Source: an uncultured Dokdonia sp. (GTDB taxonomy: Bacteria > Bacteroidota > Bacteroidia > Flavobacteriales > Flavobacteriaceae). From it: a stretch of DNA of 64,000 nt. A program made the position numbers and the translations under genes. Every line of letters begins with the position of its first letter. Within the stretch, counting starts at the first letter, position 1. Below the pieces are notes generated by a model, which worked only from the letters and a program-made list of their open reading frames with translations, was not told the origin of the DNA and ran no database searches. The stretch is taken from contig NZ_CANMDS010000003.1 in NCBI RefSeq assembly GCF_947496725.1, forward strand, positions 62,001 to 126,000, written 5' to 3'. Positions 18,068 to 26,639 of this stretch are shown here, piece after piece.

Positions 18068-18958
18068 ATGCAAGTATTAGAAGCTTATAAACCTTTTGAA
18101 ATACAAGAAATGGAGTTGTCTGAGTGGAAACAACGCCCAGTTAAAAACAATTTTTTTGAACTTGTACTTATTGAAAGTGGAGAGGGTACGCAGTGTATTA
18201 ATTACAACTTTTATGATTATAAAAAGGATAGTATCTTTTTACTACCTCCCTTAAAGTGTCATTCGTTCAATATAGAGAAGCGTACAAAATTTGTCTTTTT
18301 AAAGTTTACAAATTCGTTTTTCAAAAGCTCTAATAAAATGACGCTGGATAAGTCTGAGTGGTTTAAAGAAGCCGCCTATATCTTGTCTAACTATAACCAG
18401 CTGCCTGGCGATATCATTAAAAGTGATGTAGATAGGGAGCATCTCAAACAGCTTACAGCAATTATTTTGAGAGAGACTAGAAACTATGGAGAGGTCTCAG
18501 TATCGCTTATCTCAAGTCTTATGGTAAGTATATTAGAAGTGGTTATTAGAAATATAAAAAAAGGGAGTCACTATGAGATTGTAAATACAACAAGTGATGA
18601 TAGAGCAACAAAAATGCTCACCTACATCAACGAGAATATTGCAAAAAGTGAATTACTTAAAGTAGATAGACTTGCAGAAACATTTATGATGTCTGCCACC
18701 TACGTAAGTGAGTTTTTTAGAAAACAGGTAGGGATGTCTTTGCGTGAGTATATTATGAAAGCCAAACTTAGACTAGTAGAGATACGTCTTCTCAATTCAG
18801 ATTTTACCCTTACTGAAATCGCAGATGAGCTAGGCTTTACAGATGTAAGTCACCTCTCAAAAACATTTAAACGCTATACAGGCACTTCTGTAAGAGAGTT
18901 TAAAAATGCTGGGGAGTATATGCTACTTAAAAGAGCCTCTTGTGCTGTGAGTGCTTAA
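18068..18958 (+). CDS. AraC-family transcriptional regulator
   Basis: The 296-residue protein has an N-terminal cupin-like effector domain (LIESGEGTQCINYNFYDYKKDSIFLLPPLKCHSF) and a C-terminal pair of helix-turn-helix motifs. The first is around VDRLAETFMMSATYVSEFFRKQVG and the second around TLTEIADELGFTDVSHLSKTFKRYTGTSVREF, the AraC signature. The ATG at 18068 was chosen because the upstream TTG lies inside the promoter. Divergent placement from the enoyl-CoA hydratase operon makes that operon its probable target. The inducer is unknown. Confidence 0.9.
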   Translation: MQVLEAYKPFEIQEMELSEWKQRPVKNNFFELVLIESGEGTQCINYNFYDYKKDSIFLLPPLKCHSFNIEKRTKFVFLKFTNSFFKSSNKMTLDKSEWFKEAAYILSNYNQLPGDIIKSDVDREHLKQLTAIILRETRNYGEVSVSLISSLMVSILEVVIRNIKKGSHYEIVNTTSDDRATKMLTYINENIAKSELLKVDRLAETFMMSATYVSEFFRKQVGMSLREYIMKAKLRLVEIRLLNSDFTLTEIADELGFTDVSHLSKTFKRYTGTSVREFKNAGEYMLLKRASCAVSA

Positions 18959-18996
18959 GATGTACTCGTTTTTTATAACCAATCAAATATTAATGT

Positions 18997-20850
18997 ATGA
19001 GTGGAGGAATACTTTTTGAAGCAATTATATTTCTAGCCGGTGCCGTGATATGTGTGCCACTAGCAAAAAAACTAGGACTCAGTTCTGTAATAGGATATTT
19101 ACTAGCCGGGATGCTCATAGGACCTTATATTTTAGGTTTTGTTGGGCAAGAAGGGCAAGATATACTGGAGTTTGCAGAGTTTGGCGTAGTGGTAATGCTC
19201 TTTATTATAGGGTTAGAGATCAAACCAAGCAGCTTCTGGGAGATGCGAAAACTCGTTATAGGTATGGGGAGTATTCAAGTATTTGGGACGATGCTGCTCA
19301 CGTATGGCATTCTGTACCTAGCTGGCGTAGATTGGAAAATTGCACTTACCAGTGCAATGGCAGTCTCGCTATCATCTACAGCGATTACTTTACAAACTAA
19401 TAAAGAAAAGGGCTTGATGGAAACTACCTACGGTACTTCTTCATTTTCTATTCTGTTATTTCAAGATATTATTGTCATTGTAATGCTTGGTGTGTTACCT
19501 CTTTTATCTAATGTGAGTGATGCTACTACAGCAAGTGAAGGTGGTCACGGTGGTCACGTGAGTCTACTAGATGACCTGCCTCTAGGACTGCAAGCTCTGG
19601 CTATTCTATTATCTATCGCTATTATTATAGTAGCGGGTAGGTATCTTATTGTCCCTATGTTGCGTCTGGTGGCGAGGTCAAAGGTGAGAGAGCTACTCGT
19701 AGCCTCTGCTTTACTTATAGTAGTGGGTATCTCGTTTCTTATGGAGTTAGTAGGGCTCAGTCCTGCTCTTGGAGCCTTTTTAGGCGGGGTCGTTCTGGCT
19801 ACTAGCGAGTTTAAGCACGAGCTTGAAAGTACGCTAGATCCTTTTAAGGGATTATTACTAGGCTTATTTTTTATGGCAGTAGGTGCCTCCATAAATTTTA
19901 TTGTTATTGCCGAAAATCCTTTATTGATTACCGGTCTTGTGGTGGGTGTCATCCTTGTAAAGGCAATTATATTGCTCATCACGGGATTAGCCTTTAAGCT
20001 TAAACTTGACCAGCGATTACTACTTATTGTAGGACTAGCACAAATAGGGGAGTTTGCCTTTGTATTGTTATCCTTTGCTTTCCAGCTCAATATATTTGAG
20101 AGAGAGCAGCTAGATATTATGCTCGTGGTTACTGCCCTCACAATGACTATTACACCTGTACTCTGGATTGTAAACGAGCGCCTTATTTTACCCCGCAAAG
20201 GAACTAAAGAACAAGAAAAAAGACCTATGGACGATATACAGTCTAACCATAAAGTGTTGCTTATAGGTTTTGGTCATTTTGGGAGTACTGTGGGCAGATT
20301 TTTACGTGCCCACGGTATAAAAACTACAGTACTTGATCTAGACTCAAATAGAGTAGACTTCTTGCGTAAAATGGGGTTTGAGGTATTTTATGGTGATGCA
20401 AATAGAATGGATCTTCTTGAGTCTGCTGGTATTGCAGAGGCAGATTACCTTATTTGTGCCATAGATAACCCAGAGCTGGTACGACGCATTGTAAAAAAGG
20501 TAAAGGATAAGTATCCTCACATTAAACTACTCGTGCGCGCCAGAAATAGATATGATGCTTACGAGCTTCACAATATGGGAATTGATCATATTTACAGAGA
20601 GTCCCTAGATACATCTGTAAAGATGGCGAGTGATGTATTGCACTTTATGGGCTTTGATCGAGAGGCTACAGATGAGCAAGCAGCCAAGTTTATACAGCTG
20701 GATGTAGATAGTCTAAAACGTCTTGCAGTAAGCCCAAAAGACGAGAAAGAATACATCTTTAGAGCAAGAAAGGAAATTGCACAACAAGAGGAATTGCTTA
20801 ATAGTGACCTCCATATGGGAAGTAGTAGCCTGGGAGGTAAGCGTTCATAA
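18997..20850 (+). CDS. CPA2-family cation:proton antiporter with TrkA-N/RCK domain (KefB/YbaL type)
   Basis: The 617-residue inner-membrane protein has about 12 hydrophobic segments over residues 1-395 (monovalent cation:proton antiporter-2 fold). These include VIGYLLAGMLIGPYILG and the conserved GLSPALGAFLGGVVLA. A cytoplasmic Rossmann RCK/TrkA-N domain follows, with NAD-binding GFGHFGSTVG near residue 425. It probably exchanges K+ or Na+ for H+ under redox or ligand control. Glutathione control as in E. coli KefB is not assured, since Bacteroidota often lack glutathione. It starts 38 bp after the AraC gene and may be co-transcribed. Confidence 0.9.
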   Translation: MSGGILFEAIIFLAGAVICVPLAKKLGLSSVIGYLLAGMLIGPYILGFVGQEGQDILEFAEFGVVVMLFIIGLEIKPSSFWEMRKLVIGMGSIQVFGTMLLTYGILYLAGVDWKIALTSAMAVSLSSTAITLQTNKEKGLMETTYGTSSFSILLFQDIIVIVMLGVLPLLSNVSDATTASEGGHGGHVSLLDDLPLGLQALAILLSIAIIIVAGRYLIVPMLRLVARSKVRELLVASALLIVVGISFLMELVGLSPALGAFLGGVVLATSEFKHELESTLDPFKGLLLGLFFMAVGASINFIVIAENPLLITGLVVGVILVKAIILLITGLAFKLKLDQRLLLIVGLAQIGEFAFVLLSFAFQLNIFEREQLDIMLVVTALTMTITPVLWIVNERLILPRKGTKEQEKRPMDDIQSNHKVLLIGFGHFGSTVGRFLRAHGIKTTVLDLDSNRVDFLRKMGFEVFYGDANRMDLLESAGIAEADYLICAIDNPELVRRIVKKVKDKYPHIKLLVRARNRYDAYELHNMGIDHIYRESLDTSVKMASDVLHFMGFDREATDEQAAKFIQLDVDSLKRLAVSPKDEKEYIFRARKEIAQQEELLNSDLHMGSSSLGGKRS

Positions 20851-20875
20851 AAAAAGCCCATCATAACGATGGGCT
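20851..20875 (-). terminator. Terminator of the hmuY-like/TonB receptor operon
   Basis: An 8-bp stem (AGCCCATC / GATGGGCT) has a T run on the minus strand, 25 bp past the stop of the HmuY-like gene. The plus strand has no T run after it. Confidence 0.75.
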
Positions 20876-20899
20876 CAACTAGCAGACTAATTAAACAAC

Positions 20900-21529
20900 T
20901 TAGTTAAAAGTTGTTTCGCCTTCATTAGGGTTATAGACATAGTTAAATGTGTAATATCTACTCGCGTCTGTCTGTGGGTCTGGACTGGCAGGTGCATCTT
21001 GATAGTAGCTCAGTATCTCAACTTTTGCATAGTTACCCTCGGTAGTTTTAAATACAAGTATTTGTCCTGGTATTGGAGAGACCACGTTGTTTTGAAAGTT
21101 GTAATTGTACCATCCATTATCACTTCCTGTAGGGATAGCAAACTCGCTTTCTGAGTCTTGTGTAAACGTAAGACCTTCTGCTGTAGTCACATTATCAAAA
21201 GTACTAGTAATGATAGCTGCTGCCGCATCACCAGTGCGTGTAGGCTCATCATCTGTGCCTGTTGCTACACCACCATTTACAGCAATGGTAGTACCTCTAA
21301 AGGCAATGTCCCAGGCTGTATCACTTGTAGTGATTGCTCCTGTCTCAAAGTCAAATTTTGTGAAATCACCTCCTATAGGTGCTCCTTGTCCGCCCGTTTG
21401 TGGCGCATATAGATTACTTACTTGCTCTGCCTCAACAGGGGCGAGTGTAACCGTAGTATCATCATCGCTGCTGCACGATGTAAAAGCAAGGATAAAGAGG
21501 GTTGCTAGTGTAAAAAAGTTCTTGTTCAT
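20900..21529 (-). CDS. HmuY-like heme-binding lipoprotein
   Basis: This 209-residue lipoprotein has a signal peptide ending in the lipobox AFTSC at Cys19, then SSDDD as the usual linker. The rest resembles the HmuY heme-binding fold: SDTAWDIAFRGTTIAVNGG near residue 70 and KVEILSYYQ with YYTFNYVYNP at the end. HmuY proteins take heme from host or environmental hemoproteins and hand it to the TonB receptor encoded beside them. Here the receptor gene lies 18 bp upstream on the same strand, which supports the assignment. Axial heme ligands cannot be named from sequence alone. Confidence 0.82.
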   Translation of the reverse strand: MNKNFFTLATLFILAFTSCSSDDDTTVTLAPVEAEQVSNLYAPQTGGQGAPIGGDFTKFDFETGAITTSDTAWDIAFRGTTIAVNGGVATGTDDEPTRTGDAAAAIITSTFDNVTTAEGLTFTQDSESEFAIPTGSDNGWYNYNFQNNVVSPIPGQILVFKTTEGNYAKVEILSYYQDAPASPDPQTDASRYYTFNYVYNPNEGETTFN

Positions 21530-21547
21530 TGTGTGTGTATTAAATAG

Positions 21548-23629
21548 TTAAAATTGATAATTAAGTGAGGCATACCCTTGTATGCCCGGTAAAGTTGGGA
21601 TGTTACTATCTTTATAATCAAAGAGGTTATTTGCTCCTACTTGAAGCGTGAAGTCATTATAAAATGTTTTTGAAGCAGCAACATTGGTCGTTAGGTAACC
21701 ATCTACAAAGCTGGTGTCGTAGCGATCTATTAGGTTATTACCGTTTGTGTCAAACTGTGCGTACTTACTACGGTAGAGTAGGCGTACATTCATAGCTATA
21801 TCTAGCGATGGGATGTTATAAAATAGCTTTGCATTTGCATTATGGCGGGATCTATTAATGAGTCCAAAATGGTCTTGCTCTTCTATAACAACCGTCTGGT
21901 TAGTCGCTGGGTCTCGTGCAAAAACTTGCCCATCTCGCACCGCATCCCTGTTTGCATTGTTATATGCATACAGCAACTGGTATCCCGCACTAAGACGAAG
22001 ATCTTTTGAGAAGGTGTAGGTGGCATTAAGCTCAAAGCCTGTGGTAAATACCTTATCAAAATTTGCATAGCTAAAGACATTTTGACCATTTTGTTTTCTA
22101 GCAATAATGCGTGTATCAATCAGATTTTTAAAGTCATTTCTAAAGCCATTGAGCTCTCCATTCCACTTTCCTTTTTTATAGGTGACGCCTAGGTTGTAAC
22201 CTACAGAACTTTCGGCGGCGAGCGGTTGTGATAAGTCATCTTGAGAGATGAGTACATCTAGTATCTGGTCTTGATCTTGCAGTTCTTGAAGCTTACTTAA
22301 CGCCACATTATAGCCCAATACGGTGTAACCCACGGCCGCATTTGTAAAATCAAAGTATAGCTGTCTAAAGTCTGGCGCTTTAAAGCCATACCCCACAGAG
22401 CCCTTAATGGCAATAGCATCTGTAGCCTCGTAGCGTAGGGCAATTTTTGGACTAAGTTGATTACTATATTCAGAGTGATTATCATAACGCAATCCTGCTA
22501 TAACATTCAGTTTGTCTAGGGGTGTGGTGTCATATTGTGCATAGATGTATTGCGAGTTAAAACGTACTGTCTCGTCAAAAAAGGTACGATCTAGCTGGTC
22601 ATACTGTAAGCCTATACCTGTTGTGAGTGATCCCGCTTTCGCGAAAGCGTAATTACCACGTACCTCTGGCCGCCATAATTTCTGGTTAAAGTCATTATCA
22701 CTAAGCACTCCTGCCGAAATAGGGTCTTGTAGCAACTCCCTCGCTTGATAGTTTGTGTAGTAAAGTTCATAGGTAGTAGTGAGTGGGGAATCAAATTTTT
22801 GGTCTAATTTGAGATGGGTGTTATACTCACGCTCGTCTGTATCACCCTCGTATCGCACATTATCTACCGTAAGGCCAGCTTCCTGCTCTTGATCATATAA
22901 TCTAGCAGAGCCAAACAATGAAAGCTTGTCACTAAAGTCATAATACACACGACCATTTACAGTGTAGTTTACAAATGGATTTACGGTCTGTCCTTCATTT
23001 TCTGGTGTGAGATCATAACCATTGCTAGAGTTTCGGTTTGCAAACAGGGCATATCTCAATTTTTCAAACCCCTGCTTGATGCTGGCTTGCACGTCTTGTG
23101 TGGTATTTGAGCCTATGCGATAGGTCACATCACCATCTAGCTGTTCTGATTGTGGCTTTTCTGTAATAATATTGATAACTCCGCCCAGCGCCTCAGAGCC
23201 GTAAAGGCTACTAGAGGGACCTTTTACCACTTCTATCTGTTTGATATTACCTACGGTGAGCCTACTCAAATCAAAGTTTCCCGCACTACGACCCACTAGT
23301 GGCACACCATCTATAAGGATAAGTATATAGTCTGATGAGATTCCTTGTATTTGCACCCCTTCAAAACCGCTCTCATCTGCAATGGTGATAATACCTGTTT
23401 GCTCATTAAGTATCTCTTGTAATCGTAAACTTCCAGATTGCTTTATGGTTTTTTGTGAGATTAAAGTTGCGGGTAGAGGGAGGGAAGATAATTGTCGTTT
23501 TGTGCGCGTAGCTGTCAGGATCACTTCTTCTAGTTCTTCTGGTGTTACAGCCTCTGGTTGCTCTTGAGAAAAAAGTGTTTGTGAGGTTATAACAAGTACT
23601 AAGCTTATTGCTAGTGTTTTAGGGTTCAT
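21548..23629 (-). CDS. TonB-dependent outer-membrane receptor, probably for heme
   Basis: The 693-residue receptor has a signal peptide (ending near TLFSQEQPEA) and a TonB-box-like EEVILTATR. A plug domain spans about residues 45-165 (RLQEILNEQTGI, VQIQGISSDYILILIDGVPLVG, GPSSSLYGSEALGGVINIIT). A 22-strand barrel follows and ends in aromatic YASLNYQF. Pairing with a HmuY-like lipoprotein points to heme; a siderophore is the alternative. The iterated palindrome at 22634-22649 encodes AFAKA within a barrel segment (NYAFAKAGSL). Promoter at 23658-23665. Confidence 0.9.
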   Translation of the reverse strand: MNPKTLAISLVLVITSQTLFSQEQPEAVTPEELEEVILTATRTKRQLSSLPLPATLISQKTIKQSGSLRLQEILNEQTGIITIADESGFEGVQIQGISSDYILILIDGVPLVGRSAGNFDLSRLTVGNIKQIEVVKGPSSSLYGSEALGGVINIITEKPQSEQLDGDVTYRIGSNTTQDVQASIKQGFEKLRYALFANRNSSNGYDLTPENEGQTVNPFVNYTVNGRVYYDFSDKLSLFGSARLYDQEQEAGLTVDNVRYEGDTDEREYNTHLKLDQKFDSPLTTTYELYYTNYQARELLQDPISAGVLSDNDFNQKLWRPEVRGNYAFAKAGSLTTGIGLQYDQLDRTFFDETVRFNSQYIYAQYDTTPLDKLNVIAGLRYDNHSEYSNQLSPKIALRYEATDAIAIKGSVGYGFKAPDFRQLYFDFTNAAVGYTVLGYNVALSKLQELQDQDQILDVLISQDDLSQPLAAESSVGYNLGVTYKKGKWNGELNGFRNDFKNLIDTRIIARKQNGQNVFSYANFDKVFTTGFELNATYTFSKDLRLSAGYQLLYAYNNANRDAVRDGQVFARDPATNQTVVIEEQDHFGLINRSRHNANAKLFYNIPSLDIAMNVRLLYRSKYAQFDTNGNNLIDRYDTSFVDGYLTTNVAASKTFYNDFTLQVGANNLFDYKDSNIPTLPGIQGYASLNYQF
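22634..22649. repeat. Iterated palindrome, copy 3 (inside TonB receptor gene)
   Basis: Perfect CGCTTTCGCGAAAGCG, in frame as Ala-Phe-Ala-Lys-Ala on the coding (minus) strand. Confidence 0.9.
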
Positions 23630-23657
23630 TTTATTTAGATTGATTCTTAATAGTGGG

Positions 23658-23665
23658 CAAATATA
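23658..23665 (-). promoter_or_regulatory. -7 element of the TonB receptor/hmuY-like operon
   Basis: Minus-strand TATATTTG matches TAnnTTTG, 29 bp before the receptor ATG. The AT-rich region 23666-23739 is shared with the divergent DUF6607-like gene and is where an iron-responsive operator would lie; no clear Fur box was seen. Confidence 0.6.
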
Positions 23666-23739
23666 GTATTTATTGTTATTTAGATTTAATAAAAATAACT
23701 ATTTTTACACCACAAATTACTTAACAACATACCGATCAG

Positions 23740-24645
23740 ATGAAAAGAATATTATTTACCCTACTTATAATAAGTATAGGATTACAAACCACAGCACAGA
23801 CTAATAAAAAGGAGCTCGATAAAGAAGCTATAAAGAAGATGTGCGGCTGCTTTGAAGTGACTTTTAACTTTGCAGAGACCTTTACTTATAGCAATGACTC
23901 ATTATATAAACCTTCAAAAAATAAGGTAAGCAAAGGACTAGAGTGGGCGCAACTCGTTACAGATAAGGAGAATCAAATTGAGATACAACACTTATTACAA
24001 GTAGGAAGCCCAGAACAACCTATGATTGTAAAACACTGGAGACAAAACTGGCTTTATGAAAACACAAACCTCTACTCATACAATGCAGATAATGTGTGGA
24101 CTTACGAAAATAAAAGTGCAGATGAAGTAGCTGGACAGTGGACACAAAAGGTATATCAAGTAGATGATAGTCCGCGTTATGAAGGCTCTGCAACCTGGGT
24201 ACACGTAGATGGTAAGAGCTACTGGGAGAATACCGCAAATGCACCTTTACCTAGACGAGAGTATACTACTAGAAGTGACTATAATCTTACGGTACGTGGT
24301 AATCGCCAGGAGATTACTCCTTATGGATGGGTACACGATCAAGATAATAGTAAGGTAGTGCGCACCGCAAACCAAGAAGATCAAGTAATAGCCAAAGAAA
24401 AAGGATACAATACCTACAAGCGCGTAGATGATAGTAAATGTGCTGCTGCTGCACAGTGGTGGGTAGATAACCAAGAAAAATGGGCGCTTGTGCGCACTAA
24501 ATGGGATGAAGTTTACAACAAGAACAAAGACCTACACCTAGAGCAAAAAGTAGATAATAAAGTACTATACAAGCACCTTTTTGGCGAAGGATATGAAGAT
24601 CAGGAAAGTATAGACCAACTTATAGAATCATTTGTAAAAGAATAA
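23740..24645 (+). CDS. Secreted DUF6607-like protein
   Basis: The 301-residue protein has a signal peptide (MKRILFTLLIISIGLQTTAQ). The mature part contains a Cys pair MCGCFEVTFNFAETF and many Trp/Tyr-rich segments (KHWRQNWLYENTNLYSYN, GSATWVHVDGKSYWENTANAPLPRREY). This is the pattern of DUF6607 proteins, which have no known activity. It opens a five-gene plus-strand operon (ankyrin, DUF2271-like, PepSY reductase, DUF6686-like) divergent from the heme receptor, so a role in iron or heme handling at the cell surface is likely by context only. Confidence 0.7.
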   Translation: MKRILFTLLIISIGLQTTAQTNKKELDKEAIKKMCGCFEVTFNFAETFTYSNDSLYKPSKNKVSKGLEWAQLVTDKENQIEIQHLLQVGSPEQPMIVKHWRQNWLYENTNLYSYNADNVWTYENKSADEVAGQWTQKVYQVDDSPRYEGSATWVHVDGKSYWENTANAPLPRREYTTRSDYNLTVRGNRQEITPYGWVHDQDNSKVVRTANQEDQVIAKEKGYNTYKRVDDSKCAAAAQWWVDNQEKWALVRTKWDEVYNKNKDLHLEQKVDNKVLYKHLFGEGYEDQESIDQLIESFVKE

Positions 24646-24647
24646 TT

Positions 24648-26147
24648 ATGAAAAGAGCACATAACATATTACTACTGGCTATTCTTCTAGCAAGTACACT
24701 AGTAAACGCACAAGACGATAACATTTTTCTAAATAGAGATTTTTGGAAAGGTGATGTCACAGTAAGTACTGTCGCACAAAAAATAAAAGAGGGTAACAAT
24801 CCAGCAATACTCAATGCAAACGCCTTTGATGCTACGGTGTATGCACTACTTGAAAAGAAAGATGTAGCTGTAATTAAATATCTCCTCGCACAGCCAGGTA
24901 ATGACGTAGCAAAAAAGACACACGACAGCCGTATCTATTTACACTGGGCTGCATATGCGGGTGATGTTGTGACTGTAACCTATTTACTTAAAGAGGGGTC
25001 TAGTACAACAGCACTAGACAGCCATAGTTTTACTCCGCTAGCTTTCGGGATTAATGCTGGGCAGGTTCATCCAGCCATCATTGATGCTTTTGAAGATGCA
25101 GGCGTAAACCTCACCGCTCAACAAAGTGATGCCGGTGTAAACTTACTTTTACTCGCAGCACCATCATTAAAAACAGATGCAGGTCTTGATTACTTTTTAA
25201 ACAAAGGTTTTGACATAAATGCTACAGATACTAAGGGGAATGGCATTTTTAACTATGCCGCAAAAAAAGGAAATATAGATTTTCTTAAAACCCTTGTAGC
25301 ACGTGGTGTGGCTTATAAGGAGCTTGCCAGTGATGGAGGTAATGCATTTATGTTTGCAGCTCAAGGTGGTCGTGGTTATAGTAACTCACTAGCCGTTTAT
25401 GAGTATCTACAATCGCTAGGTCTTGTGGCAAATGTGGTTACAAAACAAGGTACGACACCTTTACACCGTCTTGCGTATAGCAACAAAGACACAGCTATTT
25501 TTAACTTCTTTATAAATGCAGGCGTAGATGTAAACCAGAAAGATAAAAGTGGTACAACCGCCTTTCATAATGCTGCTGCCAGAAATAATCTTGCAATCGT
25601 GCAGTTACTCGCAAAGCAACTTACAGATATTAATACAGTAAATGATAAGGGGCAAACACCACTTATGCTTGCTGTGGGCGGTAATGATATGAGTGTTGTA
25701 CAATATATACTAGATAATGGTGGTGACGCTTTCGCGAAAGATAAAGCCGGTAACTCACTAGCATCATACCTTGTACAATCATATAGGGCTAGGAATCCAA
25801 AAGCTTTTGAAAGTAAGCTTGCTTTGTTATCAAAAAAAGGAGTGTCTCTTACCACTACACAAGCCGAAAGAAATACACCATTACATCTTGCAGTCTTAAA
25901 AAATGATGTAAACCTTGTAAAGCAGCTTCTCGCATATAAACCAGCCATTAATGCAAAAAACAGTGAAGGACTTACCGCACTTCACATTGCAGCAATGAAG
26001 GCAAAAGACGACCGTCTTATGAAGTTGCTTATAGCGAGTGGCGCAGATCACAAAGTAAAAACAGATTTTGAAGAGTCTGTACTAGACCTCGCTACCGAAA
26101 ACGAACTATTACAGCAAAATAACATCCCTCTAACATTTTTAAAATAA
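24648..26147 (+). CDS. Periplasmic ankyrin-repeat protein
   Basis: The 499-residue protein starts with a signal peptide (MKRAHNILLLAILLASTLVNAQ). At least ten ankyrin repeats follow, for example DSRIYLHWAAYAGDVVTVTYLL, GTTPLHRLAYSNKDTAIF, GTTAFHNAAARNNLAIVQLL and GLTALHIAAMKAKDDRLMKLL. Ankyrin repeats are protein-binding scaffolds; an exported one in an iron operon may hold partners together in the periplasm. It begins 2 bp after the DUF6607-like stop and its own stop overlaps the next start (TAATGA). The iterated palindrome in it encodes DAFAKDKAG. Confidence 0.85.
   Translation: MKRAHNILLLAILLASTLVNAQDDNIFLNRDFWKGDVTVSTVAQKIKEGNNPAILNANAFDATVYALLEKKDVAVIKYLLAQPGNDVAKKTHDSRIYLHWAAYAGDVVTVTYLLKEGSSTTALDSHSFTPLAFGINAGQVHPAIIDAFEDAGVNLTAQQSDAGVNLLLLAAPSLKTDAGLDYFLNKGFDINATDTKGNGIFNYAAKKGNIDFLKTLVARGVAYKELASDGGNAFMFAAQGGRGYSNSLAVYEYLQSLGLVANVVTKQGTTPLHRLAYSNKDTAIFNFFINAGVDVNQKDKSGTTAFHNAAARNNLAIVQLLAKQLTDINTVNDKGQTPLMLAVGGNDMSVVQYILDNGGDAFAKDKAGNSLASYLVQSYRARNPKAFESKLALLSKKGVSLTTTQAERNTPLHLAVLKNDVNLVKQLLAYKPAINAKNSEGLTALHIAAMKAKDDRLMKLLIASGADHKVKTDFEESVLDLATENELLQQNNIPLTFLK
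25727..25740. repeat. Iterated palindrome, copy 4 (inside ankyrin gene)
   Basis: CGCTTTCGCGAAAG, one arm shortened (GATAAA follows). It is still read in the Ala-Phe-Ala-Lys frame within an ankyrin loop. Confidence 0.8.
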
Positions 26148-26632
26148 TGAAAAGTATCTATAAAATCATACCAGCCCTGTTACTCACGGGGCTTTTACTA
26201 AGTGCGTTTACTACAGCAACTACAAAACCTGTAAAGTGCCTTATCCAGATGACTAACTATAGTGGAGAAGGAGCCTACCTTGTAGTATCGCTTCTAGATC
26301 CTACCGGTGCGTATCAAGAGACACTTTATGTGCAAGGTAAAGACAGCGAGTGGTATAGTGAGATTACTGCCTGGTGGCAATTTTATGGGAAGCGCCGTCC
26401 TAATATAGATGCAATTTCTGGGGCTACCATAAGTGGTGGTGAGCGCACAGTAACTGTATTACAAATACCAGAAGATAAAATTGATCAAGGTTATAGTTTA
26501 CGTTTTGAAACCTCTGTAGAAGATCAAGAATATTATGAAGATGATATTCAATTTGAACTTACTTCAGAAAACCTGAAAGCCAAAAAAGAAGGTAAAGGTT
26601 TTATACGCTACGTAAGAATGTTACCTCAGTAA
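26147..26632 (+). CDS. DUF2271-like exported protein
   Basis: The 161-residue protein has a signal peptide (hydrophobic core IIPALLLTGLLLSAFTTA). A compact beta-rich domain starts VKCLIQMTNYSGEGAYLVVSL, includes WYSEITAWWQFYGKRRPNIDAISGATI and ends in RYVRMLPQ. DUF2271 proteins commonly precede PepSY-domain membrane reductases, which is the arrangement here (8 bp gap). The SGAT motif recalls the flavin-attachment motif of FMN-binding domains (S/TGAT); whether a flavin is bound is open. Confidence 0.72.
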   Translation: MKSIYKIIPALLLTGLLLSAFTTATTKPVKCLIQMTNYSGEGAYLVVSLLDPTGAYQETLYVQGKDSEWYSEITAWWQFYGKRRPNIDAISGATISGGERTVTVLQIPEDKIDQGYSLRFETSVEDQEYYEDDIQFELTSENLKAKKEGKGFIRYVRMLPQ

Positions 26633-26639
26633 GATACCT

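Noticed and set aside
19554-20198. A 214-residue minus-strand ORF
   Set aside because: It lies wholly inside the antiporter gene and has the low-complexity Ser/Ile/Thr composition of an antisense shadow.
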